Shown here: one piece after another, positions 36,801 through 45,774 of the stretch | Layout: each line of letters begins with the position of its first letter | Position numbering within the stretch: the first letter of the stretch is position 1 | Source: Paracrocinitomix mangrovi | GTDB lineage: Bacteria > Bacteroidota > Bacteroidia > Flavobacteriales_D > Crocinitomicaceae | Assembly (NCBI RefSeq): GCF_019740355.2 | Contig: NZ_CP091819.1 | Span: forward strand, 1,922,001-1,986,000 | Length of the DNA stretch: 64,000 bases | Direction of reading: 5' to 3' | Made by a program: the position numbers and the translations under genes | The notes under the pieces: generated by a model | Seen by the model: the letters and a program-made list of their open reading frames with translations, nothing else | The model's database searches: none | What the model was told of the DNA's origin: nothing

Positions 36801-39158
36801 TTAGAAATAAAGTCTATACTGAAAAATTGGTAAAAATCCGGTTTGATAAGTTGTTTGCCACAGTCCGGTTTGTGCATTAAACTCCTGAACAAATATGTTT
36901 CTTCTGTTAGTAATATTGGTCATATCCAAAGCCCATTCATTGGTCACTCTTTTACCTACCATTTTAAACCCTACTCTTACATTTCCTTTGATAAAATCAG
37001 GATATCTCTCTGTATTTGTCATGGTCCAATCTCTGATTTCATAACCAGCCAACATACTTTCATCTACCAAAACAGGCGTGAATCTTTTACCTCCATTGTA
37101 AGTGAATTTCCCATCAATTGTAAGGGAACTTTTAAATCTTTTTCCTTCCTTAAATCTGAATTCGTATCCTGCCAGCGCATTAAAAGTAAAATTACCATTG
37201 AAAGCCGAATTATACTCCAAACCGTTTGAAGCAACATACTTTGACTCATAAAGAGAAGAAGTAACTAAAAAGTAGAAACCTTTGTCTAGAAATTTCTCTA
37301 CAGTTAACTCCACACCATAATTGGTTGCTGTTCCGTCATTATCCAGATGATCAGGTAAAGAAGTATTGAAATCAGCTCCAAAATTTACCATTGAAAAGGT
37401 AGTTGGTTCAACTGTAACCGGAACATCATATAGATATTGATAATACCCTTCCACCTTTGCCCTGATTCCGTATTTAAACCTGTGTTGATATCCTAAAACA
37501 GCATGATGACTTTTAGTGAATTTCAAATCTCTGGTTGGATAAGTGGTTTGCCCATTTACTTCTAATTGCTTGTAGTAAATTTCAATTGGTTGCATTTGAC
37601 TGTGTAATCCATATCCAACAGAAATTCTGTCTTTTTTGGAAACATCCCAAGCTGCCCCGAAACGTGGTTCAAAAACCGTTTCATTTGTCAATGTCAAAGT
37701 TTGCGTATGAAATCCGGCATTAAATGTCCATTTATCTGTTGGTCTATACATGTATTGAGCATATGGCTGAATCAATACTGTATTTCCTTTATATGATCTC
37801 AATACTTCAAAGGCGTCAAATGTATTAACGTACACTGAATCATTCAAATTCAAAAGCCAAACATCAGTATGCAAGCCAACTTTAAAAGCATTTTTTGCAT
37901 TGATTTTGTAGTTGTAATAAACATCTGAAGCTACTTTACCAATAAAGGAATTTGAATGATAGGTTAAAAATGGATTTTGGTAATCTGTATCCACCGTGTC
38001 ATTGTTGATTTTATTGATATTCCCTTGTAAAGCAACAGAAGCATTTATGTAGGATTTGTCACCAATTCTTTGTCGGTGTGAACCTCCTACAACACCAACT
38101 TGAGAATTAAAATAGGTGTTACTATAGTCTAAGGCAAATAGGTCTGAACTATCTGCATCTTCGGCTAAAATATTAATTGAGCTTAGCCCTCCCATTCCAA
38201 AAACGGATGTCAATCCTCTTTTAGAAGGAAAATTCAGCTTAAATGAAGCATCTTGATAATTAGGTAAAGCAGTTGATCCAAAATTTATCCCCATCAATTT
38301 GAACAATGCAAGGGTTGAATATCTGTAATTAACCAAATAAGAAGCTCCAGTTTTTCTACTGATTGGTCCTTCTGCCATTAATTCTGCTCCATTAAATCCC
38401 ATTTGGAACATGAACTCATGTTTTTCGTTGTTTCCTGTTCGCATCTTCAAATCAAAAACTCCGGCAATCGCATTTCCATACTCCGCAGGAAAGGCACCTG
38501 TCATAAAATCTGAATTAGCTAAAACGTTATTGTTGAGCATTGAAACCGGACCTCCTGTAGTTCCGAAACGCGCAAAGTGATTAGGATTTGGGATATCAAT
38601 CCCCTCCATTCTGTACAAAACACCAGTTGGAGAGTTACCACGAATAACAATGTCATTTCTAGAATCATCAGCACCCTGAACACCTGCAAAGTTTTGAGCC
38701 ATCCTTGCAACATCATTAAAAGAACCGGCAAACCTATTTGATTCTTCAATAGAAAATGGTCTGACAGAAACAGTTGCCATCTTGTTAATGTGTTCACCTT
38801 TTTCTTTATTGGCACTCACCTCAACCTTGTTCATCATCACTACTGATTCAACCATCTCCAGATTTAGAATCACTTCTTTGGATCCTACATCAATGTTGTT
38901 TAAGACTATTGGTTCATAGCCAACAAATGAAACTGCAATTTGATGACGACCAACCGGCACATCTTCAATTCTAAATTTACCATCTAGATCTGTCACTGCT
39001 CCAATAATTGGTTCTACATCTGCTACAATAACTTTAGCACCTATTATTGGCTGAAAGGTTTGTTTGTCTTTTAAGCTTCCTCTAATAGTTTGAGTAAGTT
39101 CTTGTGACCAACTGTTTGAAATTGAAAAAATAAATACGAATAAAATGAATCTGTTCAT
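36801..39158 (-). CDS. TonB-dependent receptor with carboxypeptidase-like N-terminal domain
   Basis: 785 residues from ATG at 39158; a longer reading from 39224 would add 22 residues ahead of a good signal peptide (MNRFILFVFIFSISNSWSQ) and is unlikely. A CarboxypepD_reg-like domain (GAKVIVADVEPIIGAVTDLDG, VSFVGYEP) is followed by a plug domain (VARMAQNFAGVQGADDSRND, VIRGNSPTG) and a 22-strand-type barrel ending in an aromatic residue (FQYRLYF). The substrate is unknown. A strong promoter lies just upstream (39193-39225), and the two-component genes follow after 84 bases. Confidence 0.9.
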   Translation of the reverse strand: MNRFILFVFIFSISNSWSQELTQTIRGSLKDKQTFQPIIGAKVIVADVEPIIGAVTDLDGKFRIEDVPVGRHQIAVSFVGYEPIVLNNIDVGSKEVILNLEMVESVVMMNKVEVSANKEKGEHINKMATVSVRPFSIEESNRFAGSFNDVARMAQNFAGVQGADDSRNDIVIRGNSPTGVLYRMEGIDIPNPNHFARFGTTGGPVSMLNNNVLANSDFMTGAFPAEYGNAIAGVFDLKMRTGNNEKHEFMFQMGFNGAELMAEGPISRKTGASYLVNYRYSTLALFKLMGINFGSTALPNYQDASFKLNFPSKRGLTSVFGMGGLSSINILAEDADSSDLFALDYSNTYFNSQVGVVGGSHRQRIGDKSYINASVALQGNINKINNDTVDTDYQNPFLTYHSNSFIGKVASDVYYNYKINAKNAFKVGLHTDVWLLNLNDSVYVNTFDAFEVLRSYKGNTVLIQPYAQYMYRPTDKWTFNAGFHTQTLTLTNETVFEPRFGAAWDVSKKDRISVGYGLHSQMQPIEIYYKQLEVNGQTTYPTRDLKFTKSHHAVLGYQHRFKYGIRAKVEGYYQYLYDVPVTVEPTTFSMVNFGADFNTSLPDHLDNDGTATNYGVELTVEKFLDKGFYFLVTSSLYESKYVASNGLEYNSAFNGNFTFNALAGYEFRFKEGKRFKSSLTIDGKFTYNGGKRFTPVLVDESMLAGYEIRDWTMTNTERYPDFIKGNVRVGFKMVGKRVTNEWALDMTNITNRRNIFVQEFNAQTGLWQTTYQTGFLPIFQYRLYF

Positions 39159-39192
39159 GACCAAAATTTTACTCAAATGTACGCCGAGGGTA

Positions 39193-39225
39193 CAAAGATA
39201 TTTTTTCAAAGTGGTGAATGACAAA
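39193..39225 (-). promoter_or_regulatory. Promoter of the TonB receptor gene
   Basis: On the minus strand TTTG (39225-39222), 21 bases, then TATCTTTG (39200-39193): a full match to the Bacteroidota consensus. Transcription would start near 39188, 30 bases before the ATG at 39158, which supports that start over the longer reading from 39224. Confidence 0.65.
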
Positions 39226-39317
39226 GATTTGTGATAAAATGCAAAGAATTGTCATTCAGCAACTTAGTTTGCATCTCATCAAGAAGTCAATGAATTTGGG
39301 AGTCAAGAAGGCATTGT

Positions 39318-39803
39318 TTAGTAAATCTCTTCTTCTTCTGAAACAGTATCCTCAATTTTTTGATTTGATGTTTTTTGGACTTTTTGAGGGGCATTTGGTA
39401 AATCTTTACCGGCTCTTGTCCACAACAAAATTGAAACTACTAAAATGATAAAACTAAATCCATAAAGAATCATAAACAAAGGTCCTTCTGGTCCTTCATT
39501 TGCCAAATAAGCAAACGTTATGAGTGACAATAAACCAAAAATGGCAGTAAACCACCCACCAATTTGCCTTTGAGTTTTACTCTTTCCTCCTATGGCTACC
39601 CCATTCATCACTAAACCAACAATACCAAATATTAAATTAAACATCTGCAATGCTGACAATAAAAACAGATTGATACCATGATTAATTCTATGATTCAAGT
39701 TTCCACTACGGTGTCTACAAGACTCCAAGATGAGCAATAAAGCAATAAGGGAAAGGGTATAAAGAATGCGTTTTTTTCTATCCACAACAAGTTCATTAAT
39801 CAA
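39318..39803 (-). CDS. Membrane protein, about 161 aa, unknown
   Basis: Several hydrophobic segments (about residues 13-29, 47-68, 85-101 and 107-128) surround a GGKSKTQRQIGGWF loop of the kind seen in small DUF4190-like proteins. A highly acidic tail (EDTVSEEEEIY) ends the protein. The reading frame has no early ATG; TTG at 39803 or GTG seven codons in are possible starts. It follows the last carotenoid gene by 15 bases on the same strand and may be part of that transcript. Function unknown. Confidence 0.5.
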   Translation of the reverse strand: MINELVVDRKKRILYTLSLIALLLILESCRHRSGNLNHRINHGINLFLLSALQMFNLIFGIVGLVMNGVAIGGKSKTQRQIGGWFTAIFGLLSLITFAYLANEGPEGPLFMILYGFSFIILVVSILLWTRAGKDLPNAPQKVQKTSNQKIEDTVSEEEEIY

Positions 39804-39818
39804 CTAAATGTAAACAAT

Positions 39819-40511
39819 TTAAACTTTTGAACTGACAGATTTATCTTTGAACCATTGAAAAAGCATCATATTAGATGCCAACAGTCCCCAAGAGTAAATA
39901 ACGTCTTCCATAGGAATGGTCCAAATTCTTAAATCTGAAAACTCAAGAGGATTATACCAAACAATTTCACCTTCAATCATAGCGCCTGTTAAGACTCCAT
40001 TCACCAATAAAAAAGGGATTAAGGTTATGAGAAATGATAAGGGTAAGAATAGAAAGCGCTCATTTTTTCGTAGGAAGATAAATAAGACTAAAATTCCAAT
40101 ACCAACAGATGAAAAGGTATAAAATCCTTGCATGTTTTGGACGTACAAAAAGATAGAATAGATAAGAAAAAGAACAGCAAAAAATCGATTGAAGGACCTT
40201 ATCCCTTTTACCTGAACATAATATTTGACACATTCATAAATGAAGGTGCAAGCAAATGGAACTACTACAAAAAACAAAACTTCCTCCAAGGGTAAATGCC
40301 CCAAATAAATACCACTTAAATACTTTGGATTGAATCCCCAAATACCTTCAATAGTAAAATACTCATCCCACAAAACATATGGAATTGCTATCAGAATAGA
40401 AGACAAGAAAGACCACTTCCAACTTTTAAAGTAGGCTACTTTTTTATCGAAACTTAGTATCAATGGAAAAAACAAAGTTCCGAGCATTAAAATCAGATAG
40501 AGATAGGTCAT
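39819..40511 (-). CDS. crtY: Lycopene cyclase, CrtYcd type
   Basis: A 230-residue protein with about seven hydrophobic helices, made of two homologous halves as in fused heterodimeric lycopene cyclases (CrtYc-CrtYd). The conserved acidic motif LPLEEVLFFVVVPF is present in the first half (about residues 75-88). It adds beta-ionone rings to lycopene ends in the membrane. Flavobacteria often use the unrelated FAD-type CrtY, so this is the alternative cyclase class. It overlaps crtZ by 4 bases and is the last recognised gene of the crt operon. Confidence 0.85.
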   Translation of the reverse strand: MTYLYLILMLGTLFFPLILSFDKKVAYFKSWKWSFLSSILIAIPYVLWDEYFTIEGIWGFNPKYLSGIYLGHLPLEEVLFFVVVPFACTFIYECVKYYVQVKGIRSFNRFFAVLFLIYSIFLYVQNMQGFYTFSSVGIGILVLFIFLRKNERFLFLPLSFLITLIPFLLVNGVLTGAMIEGEIVWYNPLEFSDLRIWTIPMEDVIYSWGLLASNMMLFQWFKDKSVSSKV

Positions 40512-40957
40512 TTAATTTTCTGCTCTTTAAAATATTTTTTGGGCACAATTAACATCCCAAAGCAACTCCCTTCTTCTTTGAACCTGTTTTTATGGTGTAC
40601 TTTATGAGCCTTTCTGATTGCCTTGAAGTAGGCATTGTTTGTATTATCAAACCATTTAAATCTTCTGTGAATTAACACATCATGTACCAAGAAATATGTT
40701 AATCCGTACAAAGCAATTCCTGCTCCTACCCCCACAACCGGCCAATTTTGATTCATTGCTCCTAACATAATGCACAACCAACTTGGGATAGCATAAATTA
40801 GAAAGAACAGGTCATTTTTCTCAAACGGTCCCGGCTTTGGTTGATGATGATCTTCATGAACTTTCCATAAAAAACCATGCATGACATACTTATGAGTAAA
40901 CCAGGCCATGAATTCCATTGCACCAAAAGCTAATATTGTAGTTAAAGCTGTTAACAT
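40508..40957 (-). CDS. crtZ: Beta-carotene hydroxylase
   Basis: A 149-residue membrane-bound di-iron hydroxylase. The histidine clusters of the fatty-acid-hydroxylase superfamily are all present: HKYVMHG (about residue 18), HEDHH (about 35), HDVLIHRR (about 90) and HKVHH (about 112). It hydroxylates C-3 of beta-rings, giving zeaxanthin-type ends. It is separated from cruF by one base and overlaps crtYcd by 4 bases. Confidence 0.94.
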   Translation of the reverse strand: MLTALTTILAFGAMEFMAWFTHKYVMHGFLWKVHEDHHQPKPGPFEKNDLFFLIYAIPSWLCIMLGAMNQNWPVVGVGAGIALYGLTYFLVHDVLIHRRFKWFDNTNNAYFKAIRKAHKVHHKNRFKEEGSCFGMLIVPKKYFKEQKIK

Positions 40958-40958
40958 T

Positions 40959-41570
40959 TTAAAAGAAAGTTAATGTTGTAAAAAATACTATCCAAATAAA
41001 GAACAGATAGCGCCCTATTTTGTTGCCACTCGCAGAAACATTCAAATATAAGTAGGAGAATGCAGTAGCAAAAGCAAACCAGCATACATAATTAAAGAAC
41101 GGTATTTGTCCTTGATCCCATTGCCAAAAGCCATATTTAACTGCCACTTGTTCAATCAGCACATCCATTAAAGTAGATAACATTCCCGCTAAAACACTTC
41201 TGGCCAGCATGCTTCCCTTTACTAAAACTGCCAAGCTTGACGCACCTGCCACAACTGCATACCAGGTTGCACCAATAATAAGGGGTGTTCCAAACAATTG
41301 CGGACCCATTGAAGAATGATATACGTAATCACCAAATAAATAACCGGTTTGCACCCCTATCAACTCAATAACAAATCCTGAAATGAAAATGATTATAAAA
41401 GGAATAAATGCTTTTTTTAGATCCTTTTCACTGACAAAAACCAAAATGGCCGAGAGTAAAATATTTACAAAACTAAGTTCAGGAGCCTGCTTAAAATATA
41501 AGAAGATACCTATTCCAACCATATGGAATATGAGCAAAGCCAATGGAAAATATTTTATTGCTTTATCCAT
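40959..41570 (-). CDS. cruF: Carotenoid 1,2-hydratase, CruF family
   Basis: A 203-residue protein with about six membrane helices, of the CruF/bisanhydrobacterioruberin-hydratase family. Family blocks are GFVIELIGVQTGYLFGDYVY, TPLIIGATWYAVV and the DVLIEQVAVKYGFWQW segment. It adds water across the 1,2 double bond of an acyclic psi-end, the first step towards myxol- or saproxanthin-type ends. The start overlaps the crtD end by 8 bases. Confidence 0.85.
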   Translation of the reverse strand: MDKAIKYFPLALLIFHMVGIGIFLYFKQAPELSFVNILLSAILVFVSEKDLKKAFIPFIIIFISGFVIELIGVQTGYLFGDYVYHSSMGPQLFGTPLIIGATWYAVVAGASSLAVLVKGSMLARSVLAGMLSTLMDVLIEQVAVKYGFWQWDQGQIPFFNYVCWFAFATAFSYLYLNVSASGNKIGRYLFFIWIVFFTTLTFF

Positions 41571-43044
41571 TTTGATCCATTAATTCATCTACAATTTTGG
41601 CTGATTTAAGCACAAGCGGAATCCCTCCTCCGGGATGTACTGATCCTCCTGTAAAATATAGGTTTTTATACTTTTTACTTTTATTACCATGTCGTTTAAA
41701 GGAAGATAATTTACTGTTAAAAGCACCTCCGTATAAAGCACCTTTATAAGAACCCGTCACCCTCTCTACCTTTTGCATGTTCCAGGAATCTTCAAATGCA
41801 ATGTGATTTTCAATATCAATATCTAGTAAATGCTTTACTCTGGCTTTGATAAAATCTCTGGCCTTATCCATTATTTGATCTGTCACTTCAATCCCTGCAG
41901 GAGTATGAATCATCACAAACCAATTTTGACAACCTTCTGGTGCATCCATTTTTTCAATAGCTGATGAATTGTGAATGTAAATGGTAGGTTCTAAAGGCGT
42001 GATGGCCAAATCAAATAATTGATGGAATTCACTTTTATAATCATCAGAAAAAAGAATGTTATGCAAACCAATTTCATCAAAATGCTTGTCAATTGCCCAA
42101 TAAAAAACTATTGCTGAACTTGAACGTTCTTCTTTGGCATGTTTGGCGAATAGGGCATTATCTTTTAAAACACTTTTGTAGAAATTTAGGTGATCAATGG
42201 AGCAAATCAGGTTTTTTGATTTTACAGATTCATCTTTCAAATTCACCAAATAACCCTCTTCAATTTGGTCAACTTCAATGTCAGTTTGATTCAACTTTAC
42301 ATCTACTCCAACTTCATGACACAATTTCACAAGTGCATTAATAATTGCCCTCATCCCTCCTATTGGAAAATACGTTCCAATGTTTAATTCCAGGTGCGGA
42401 ATCATACTGTACAAACCACTCATTTTATAGGGATCTGACCCATTGTATGTTCCAAACCTGTTGAACAATTGTACCAATTTTGGGTGTTTTAAAGTTTTGC
42501 GATTGTATCCATCTAGTGAACTCATCATTTGAGTAGATATCACTTTTGGATATTGCTTAACCACTTCAAGTTTTAGGGCATCTTTAAAAGAAAGTTTAGG
42601 TCTATCTATGAAGAGATCTCCAATGCTTTGGTAGGTTGAGGAGACCTTTTGGAGATAGTTTTCAACCGCGTCCACCTCTTGAGTACTGAAAACCTCTTGT
42701 AAAGATGCTTTCCTTTTTTCCTTTTCAGTGAAAAGGGTAAGCTTCGTTCTGTCGCCGAATATATATCTAGTGTTTTCATAATGTGTAATGTATTTAAAAT
42801 AGTCTGCCGGATTTTTACCGAACAATTCAAATAATTCATCAACTAAATGGGGCAATGTAAACAAAGAAGGTCCTTTGTCCCATCTGTAACCATTCCATTT
42901 CAACTCATCTAATTTCCCTCCAAGTTTTTCGTTTTTCTCCAACAATAAAACGGATTCTCCTTTAGCCTTTCTCCTTAAAGCTGCAGCTATTCCAGAAATC
43001 CCTCCACCAATAACAACTGTGTCATATTTTACAGCACTGCTCAT
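41563..43044 (-). CDS. crtD: Carotenoid 3,4-desaturase (CrtD-type)
   Basis: A 493-residue FAD-dependent desaturase of the CrtI/CrtD/CrtN family. The dinucleotide-binding motif is VVIGGGISGIAAALRRKAKG (about residues 11-30), followed by the family block KLGGKLDE and, near the C-terminus, TGGSVHPGGGIPLVLKSAKI. A separate crtI (44308-45774) is in the same operon and cruF is next door, so the likely reaction is 3',4'-desaturation of a 1'-hydroxylated end. It overlaps the upstream unknown gene by 4 bases. Confidence 0.85.
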   Translation of the reverse strand: MSSAVKYDTVVIGGGISGIAAALRRKAKGESVLLLEKNEKLGGKLDELKWNGYRWDKGPSLFTLPHLVDELFELFGKNPADYFKYITHYENTRYIFGDRTKLTLFTEKEKRKASLQEVFSTQEVDAVENYLQKVSSTYQSIGDLFIDRPKLSFKDALKLEVVKQYPKVISTQMMSSLDGYNRKTLKHPKLVQLFNRFGTYNGSDPYKMSGLYSMIPHLELNIGTYFPIGGMRAIINALVKLCHEVGVDVKLNQTDIEVDQIEEGYLVNLKDESVKSKNLICSIDHLNFYKSVLKDNALFAKHAKEERSSSAIVFYWAIDKHFDEIGLHNILFSDDYKSEFHQLFDLAITPLEPTIYIHNSSAIEKMDAPEGCQNWFVMIHTPAGIEVTDQIMDKARDFIKARVKHLLDIDIENHIAFEDSWNMQKVERVTGSYKGALYGGAFNSKLSSFKRHGNKSKKYKNLYFTGGSVHPGGGIPLVLKSAKIVDELMDQNG

Positions 43045-43478
43045 TTTATTGTAGCTCTTATTATTTTTTTAAAGGATTCAGGATAATCTGAATTGTCCAG
43101 TTTTTCTTGAATTAACTTTTTATCACCTTCCATGCTGTCACTATAAAACAAAAACGAAGGTGATCCTTTTTGAACTGCGTATCTAATAAACCTGAGTTCA
43201 ATATTCTGCGGATACTTTTTTATCACTTTCTCCAACTCAGCCTTGCCTTCATTGAAATACGACAGCTTGGTACCCGGCCAAAAAACGTAATTTGCTTTTG
43301 TCATAGTGGCAGCTGCATGATAAGCATACGCCTCAGGCGAATAGTCCATAGTATAATTAGATGAAAGCTTTAATAATTTGTCATTGATAGCTTCTTCCTG
43401 ATCAATTTTGGTAAATAGCTCTCTCATATTATCCAAATTGACTGTATTTAGTGCCATTATCAATGTAAATATTATCAC
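43041..43478 (-). CDS. Unknown protein embedded in the carotenoid operon, 145 aa
   Basis: The start is GTG at 43478, overlapping the crtB stop by 4 bases; the end overlaps crtD by 4 bases. The N-terminus is weakly hydrophobic (MIIFTLIMALNTV), perhaps an anchor. The rest is helical with TPR-like character (YAYHAAATMTKANYVFWPG, FNEGKAELEKVIKKYPQNIE). I cannot assign an enzymatic role. Its strict coupling to crtB and crtD suggests a helper, for example a scaffold for the membrane enzymes. Confidence 0.65.
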   Translation of the reverse strand: MIIFTLIMALNTVNLDNMRELFTKIDQEEAINDKLLKLSSNYTMDYSPEAYAYHAAATMTKANYVFWPGTKLSYFNEGKAELEKVIKKYPQNIELRFIRYAVQKGSPSFLFYSDSMEGDKKLIQEKLDNSDYPESFKKIIRATIK

Positions 43479-44311
43479 AACAGATTTATTGAGTTTCTGA
43501 AATATGACTTAGCAAACAAAAAGGCCTTTCTTTTGTTACTTACCCTAATTCTGTCAGACATAAGTTCCTGCGTTGTTTTACGTTTGATTTTAGCCAACAA
43601 CTTTGTGTAATAAACGTAACTCACATAAACTCCAAATCTTGAAGATTTAGGAAGCTTTAATATCCCTTTGTAGGCAAAGTTGAACTCCTCTTCAATTTCT
43701 CTTTCAATTTTAAGTTTATTCTCCGGAGTGATTCCTTCATCACCAATATTTGGGAAATACACTCTACCCAATCCTTCAACATCTGCCTTTAAATCTCTTA
43801 GGAAGTTGATTTTTTGAAAAGCCGAGCCCAACTTCATGGCATAAGGTTTTAATTCATCATATTTTTCTTGATCACCATAAACAAAAACCTTTAGGCACAT
43901 TAAGCCAACAACCTCAGCAGATCCTAAAATGTACTCTTCATATTTATTTTGATCATAATCCAATGGATTTAAATCCATCTCCATTGAATGTAGAAACTGA
44001 TCAATTAAATCACGATCTATTTGATATTCATTTACCGTATATTGGAATGAATGCAAAACAGGATTCAAGGATATTTTTTGATCAATTGCCTTGTAAGTAT
44101 CAGCTTTAAATTCATCCAACAACTCTTGTTTATTATAATCGTGAAATGAATCTACAATTTCATCTGCCAGACGCACAAACCCATAAATGGCATGAATATC
44201 ATTTCTGATTTTATGATCTAAAAACATCACTCCTGTATAAAATGATGTACTGTACTTTTTGGTCACATACTTTGATGCCAAAAAGCTGTATTGGTCATAT
44301 AACTGTTTCAT
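43475..44311 (-). CDS. crtB: Phytoene synthase
   Basis: 278 residues from ATG at 44311, which overlaps the crtI stop by 4 bases. A longer frame from 44398 adds 29 residues unlike the family and lies inside crtI. CrtB joins two geranylgeranyl diphosphates to phytoene. The aspartate-rich motifs are present: DEIVDSFHD and the second, NFLRDLKADVEGLGRVYFP. The YCYHVAG-like region is replaced by VGLMCLKVFVYG, which is usual for the phylum. Assignment is firm. Confidence 0.94.
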   Translation of the reverse strand: MKQLYDQYSFLASKYVTKKYSTSFYTGVMFLDHKIRNDIHAIYGFVRLADEIVDSFHDYNKQELLDEFKADTYKAIDQKISLNPVLHSFQYTVNEYQIDRDLIDQFLHSMEMDLNPLDYDQNKYEEYILGSAEVVGLMCLKVFVYGDQEKYDELKPYAMKLGSAFQKINFLRDLKADVEGLGRVYFPNIGDEGITPENKLKIEREIEEEFNFAYKGILKLPKSSRFGVYVSYVYYTKLLAKIKRKTTQELMSDRIRVSNKRKAFLFAKSYFRNSINLL

Positions 44312-45774
44312 TTGCTTAAGATGATTTGTGAGGCGGCCAACTGTCCGGAAATTAATGCTGGAGGAACTCCAGGTCCGGGAACTGTCAATTGCCCACAATA
44401 GTTGAGATTGTTCAATTTTGATTTAATTTTTGGTTTGAGATTAGCCGTTTGTTTAAGGGTATTTGCCAAACCATAAGCATTCCCCTTATAAGCATTGTAA
44501 TCTTGTTTAAAGTCAGAAACACAATAGTCTCTTTTGTAGATTATATGATCTGTAATATCTACTCCAGTGTGTTTTTTAATTCGATTAATTACAATTTGTA
44601 GATACCGATCTCTTATTTCTTGATTATCGTCTAAATCAGGAGCAACCGGTATCAAAACAAAAAGATTCTCTTTTCCTTCAGGCGCAACATCTCCATCAGT
44701 TTTTGAAGGAGCGCATACGTAGAACAAAGGAGATGTTGGCCACGACTTTGATTTGTAAATTGTTTCACCATGTGCCATTAAATCCTCATCAAAAAACAAA
44801 TTGTGATGCTGCAGATGATCAATTTTTTTATCTACTCCCAGGTAAAAAATCAAGGAGCTAGGTGCTAATTTTCGAGAATCCCAATAATTTTCGTTGTATG
44901 AACGGTATTTTGGAGGTAAAATATTTTGTTCTACATAATGATAGTCTGCACTTACAATCAATTTTTCAGTGCTAACCAATTCATTACCTACCAACATACT
45001 TTGCACTTTATCATTAACTACCTCCACACTTTTTAGTGGTGCGTTAAGATGAAATTCTACACCATGCTTTTCTGCAATAGCTTTTAATGCTTTGGCAGTT
45101 GCGCTCATTCCACCTTCTGGATACCAGGTTCCTAATGACAAATCAGCATGATTCATCAAAGTATAAAGTGAAGGAATTCTACTAGGCATTTCACCCAAGA
45201 ATAGCACCGGAAAGTTTAATATGGCTTTGGCTTGAGCTGATGTAAATCTTTTAGAGACATCCTTGTCTACAGACTTAAAAACATCAAGTTTAAGTGCACT
45301 TTTGAAAACACCAAGGTTGACAATCTCTTTCCATTTAAGACCAGGTTTGAAAAGAAATTTGTCAACCGCAATGTCATACTTTGTTTTTGCATCACTCAAA
45401 AATGCTTCTAGTTTTTCACCTCCATTTGGTTCAAAACCATCAAACAATTTTTTAAGTGAATGCATGTCAGCAGGAATATCTGTAGGCTCATGATCTTTCC
45501 AAAAAATACGATAAGCCGGATCCAATCTTTTTAGCTGATAATAATCTTGTCTGTTTTCACCAAGATCTTCAAACATTTTATCAATTAGTTCAGGCATCCA
45601 ATACCATGAAGGCCCCATATCAAAAGTGAAACCTTCTGCTTCAAAAACACGACTTCTTCCACCAACACTTTCATTTTTTTCGAATACGCGAACTTGGTAG
45701 CCATTTTTAGCCAAATAACAAGCAGCATATAATCCGGACAAACCGGCTCCTATTACATCAACCGATTTTTTCAT
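44308..45774 (-). CDS. crtI: Phytoene desaturase
   Basis: A 488-residue FAD-dependent desaturase converting phytoene to lycopene. It has the N-terminal motif DVIGAGLSGLYAACYLAKNG (about residues 5-24), VGGRSRVFEAEGFTFDMGPSWY, and the C-terminal carotenoid-desaturase signature TVPGPGVPPALISGQLAA. Its start overlaps the ECF sigma gene by 4 bases and its stop overlaps crtB by 4, placing it first among the biosynthetic genes. Confidence 0.95.
   Translation of the reverse strand: MKKSVDVIGAGLSGLYAACYLAKNGYQVRVFEKNESVGGRSRVFEAEGFTFDMGPSWYWMPELIDKMFEDLGENRQDYYQLKRLDPAYRIFWKDHEPTDIPADMHSLKKLFDGFEPNGGEKLEAFLSDAKTKYDIAVDKFLFKPGLKWKEIVNLGVFKSALKLDVFKSVDKDVSKRFTSAQAKAILNFPVLFLGEMPSRIPSLYTLMNHADLSLGTWYPEGGMSATAKALKAIAEKHGVEFHLNAPLKSVEVVNDKVQSMLVGNELVSTEKLIVSADYHYVEQNILPPKYRSYNENYWDSRKLAPSSLIFYLGVDKKIDHLQHHNLFFDEDLMAHGETIYKSKSWPTSPLFYVCAPSKTDGDVAPEGKENLFVLIPVAPDLDDNQEIRDRYLQIVINRIKKHTGVDITDHIIYKRDYCVSDFKQDYNAYKGNAYGLANTLKQTANLKPKIKSKLNNLNYCGQLTVPGPGVPPALISGQLAASQIILSK

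Noticed and set aside
44312-44398. Longer N-terminus for crtB (start at 44398)
   Set aside because: The extra 29 residues are unlike the family and lie wholly inside crtI; ATG at 44311 gives the usual 4-base coupling.
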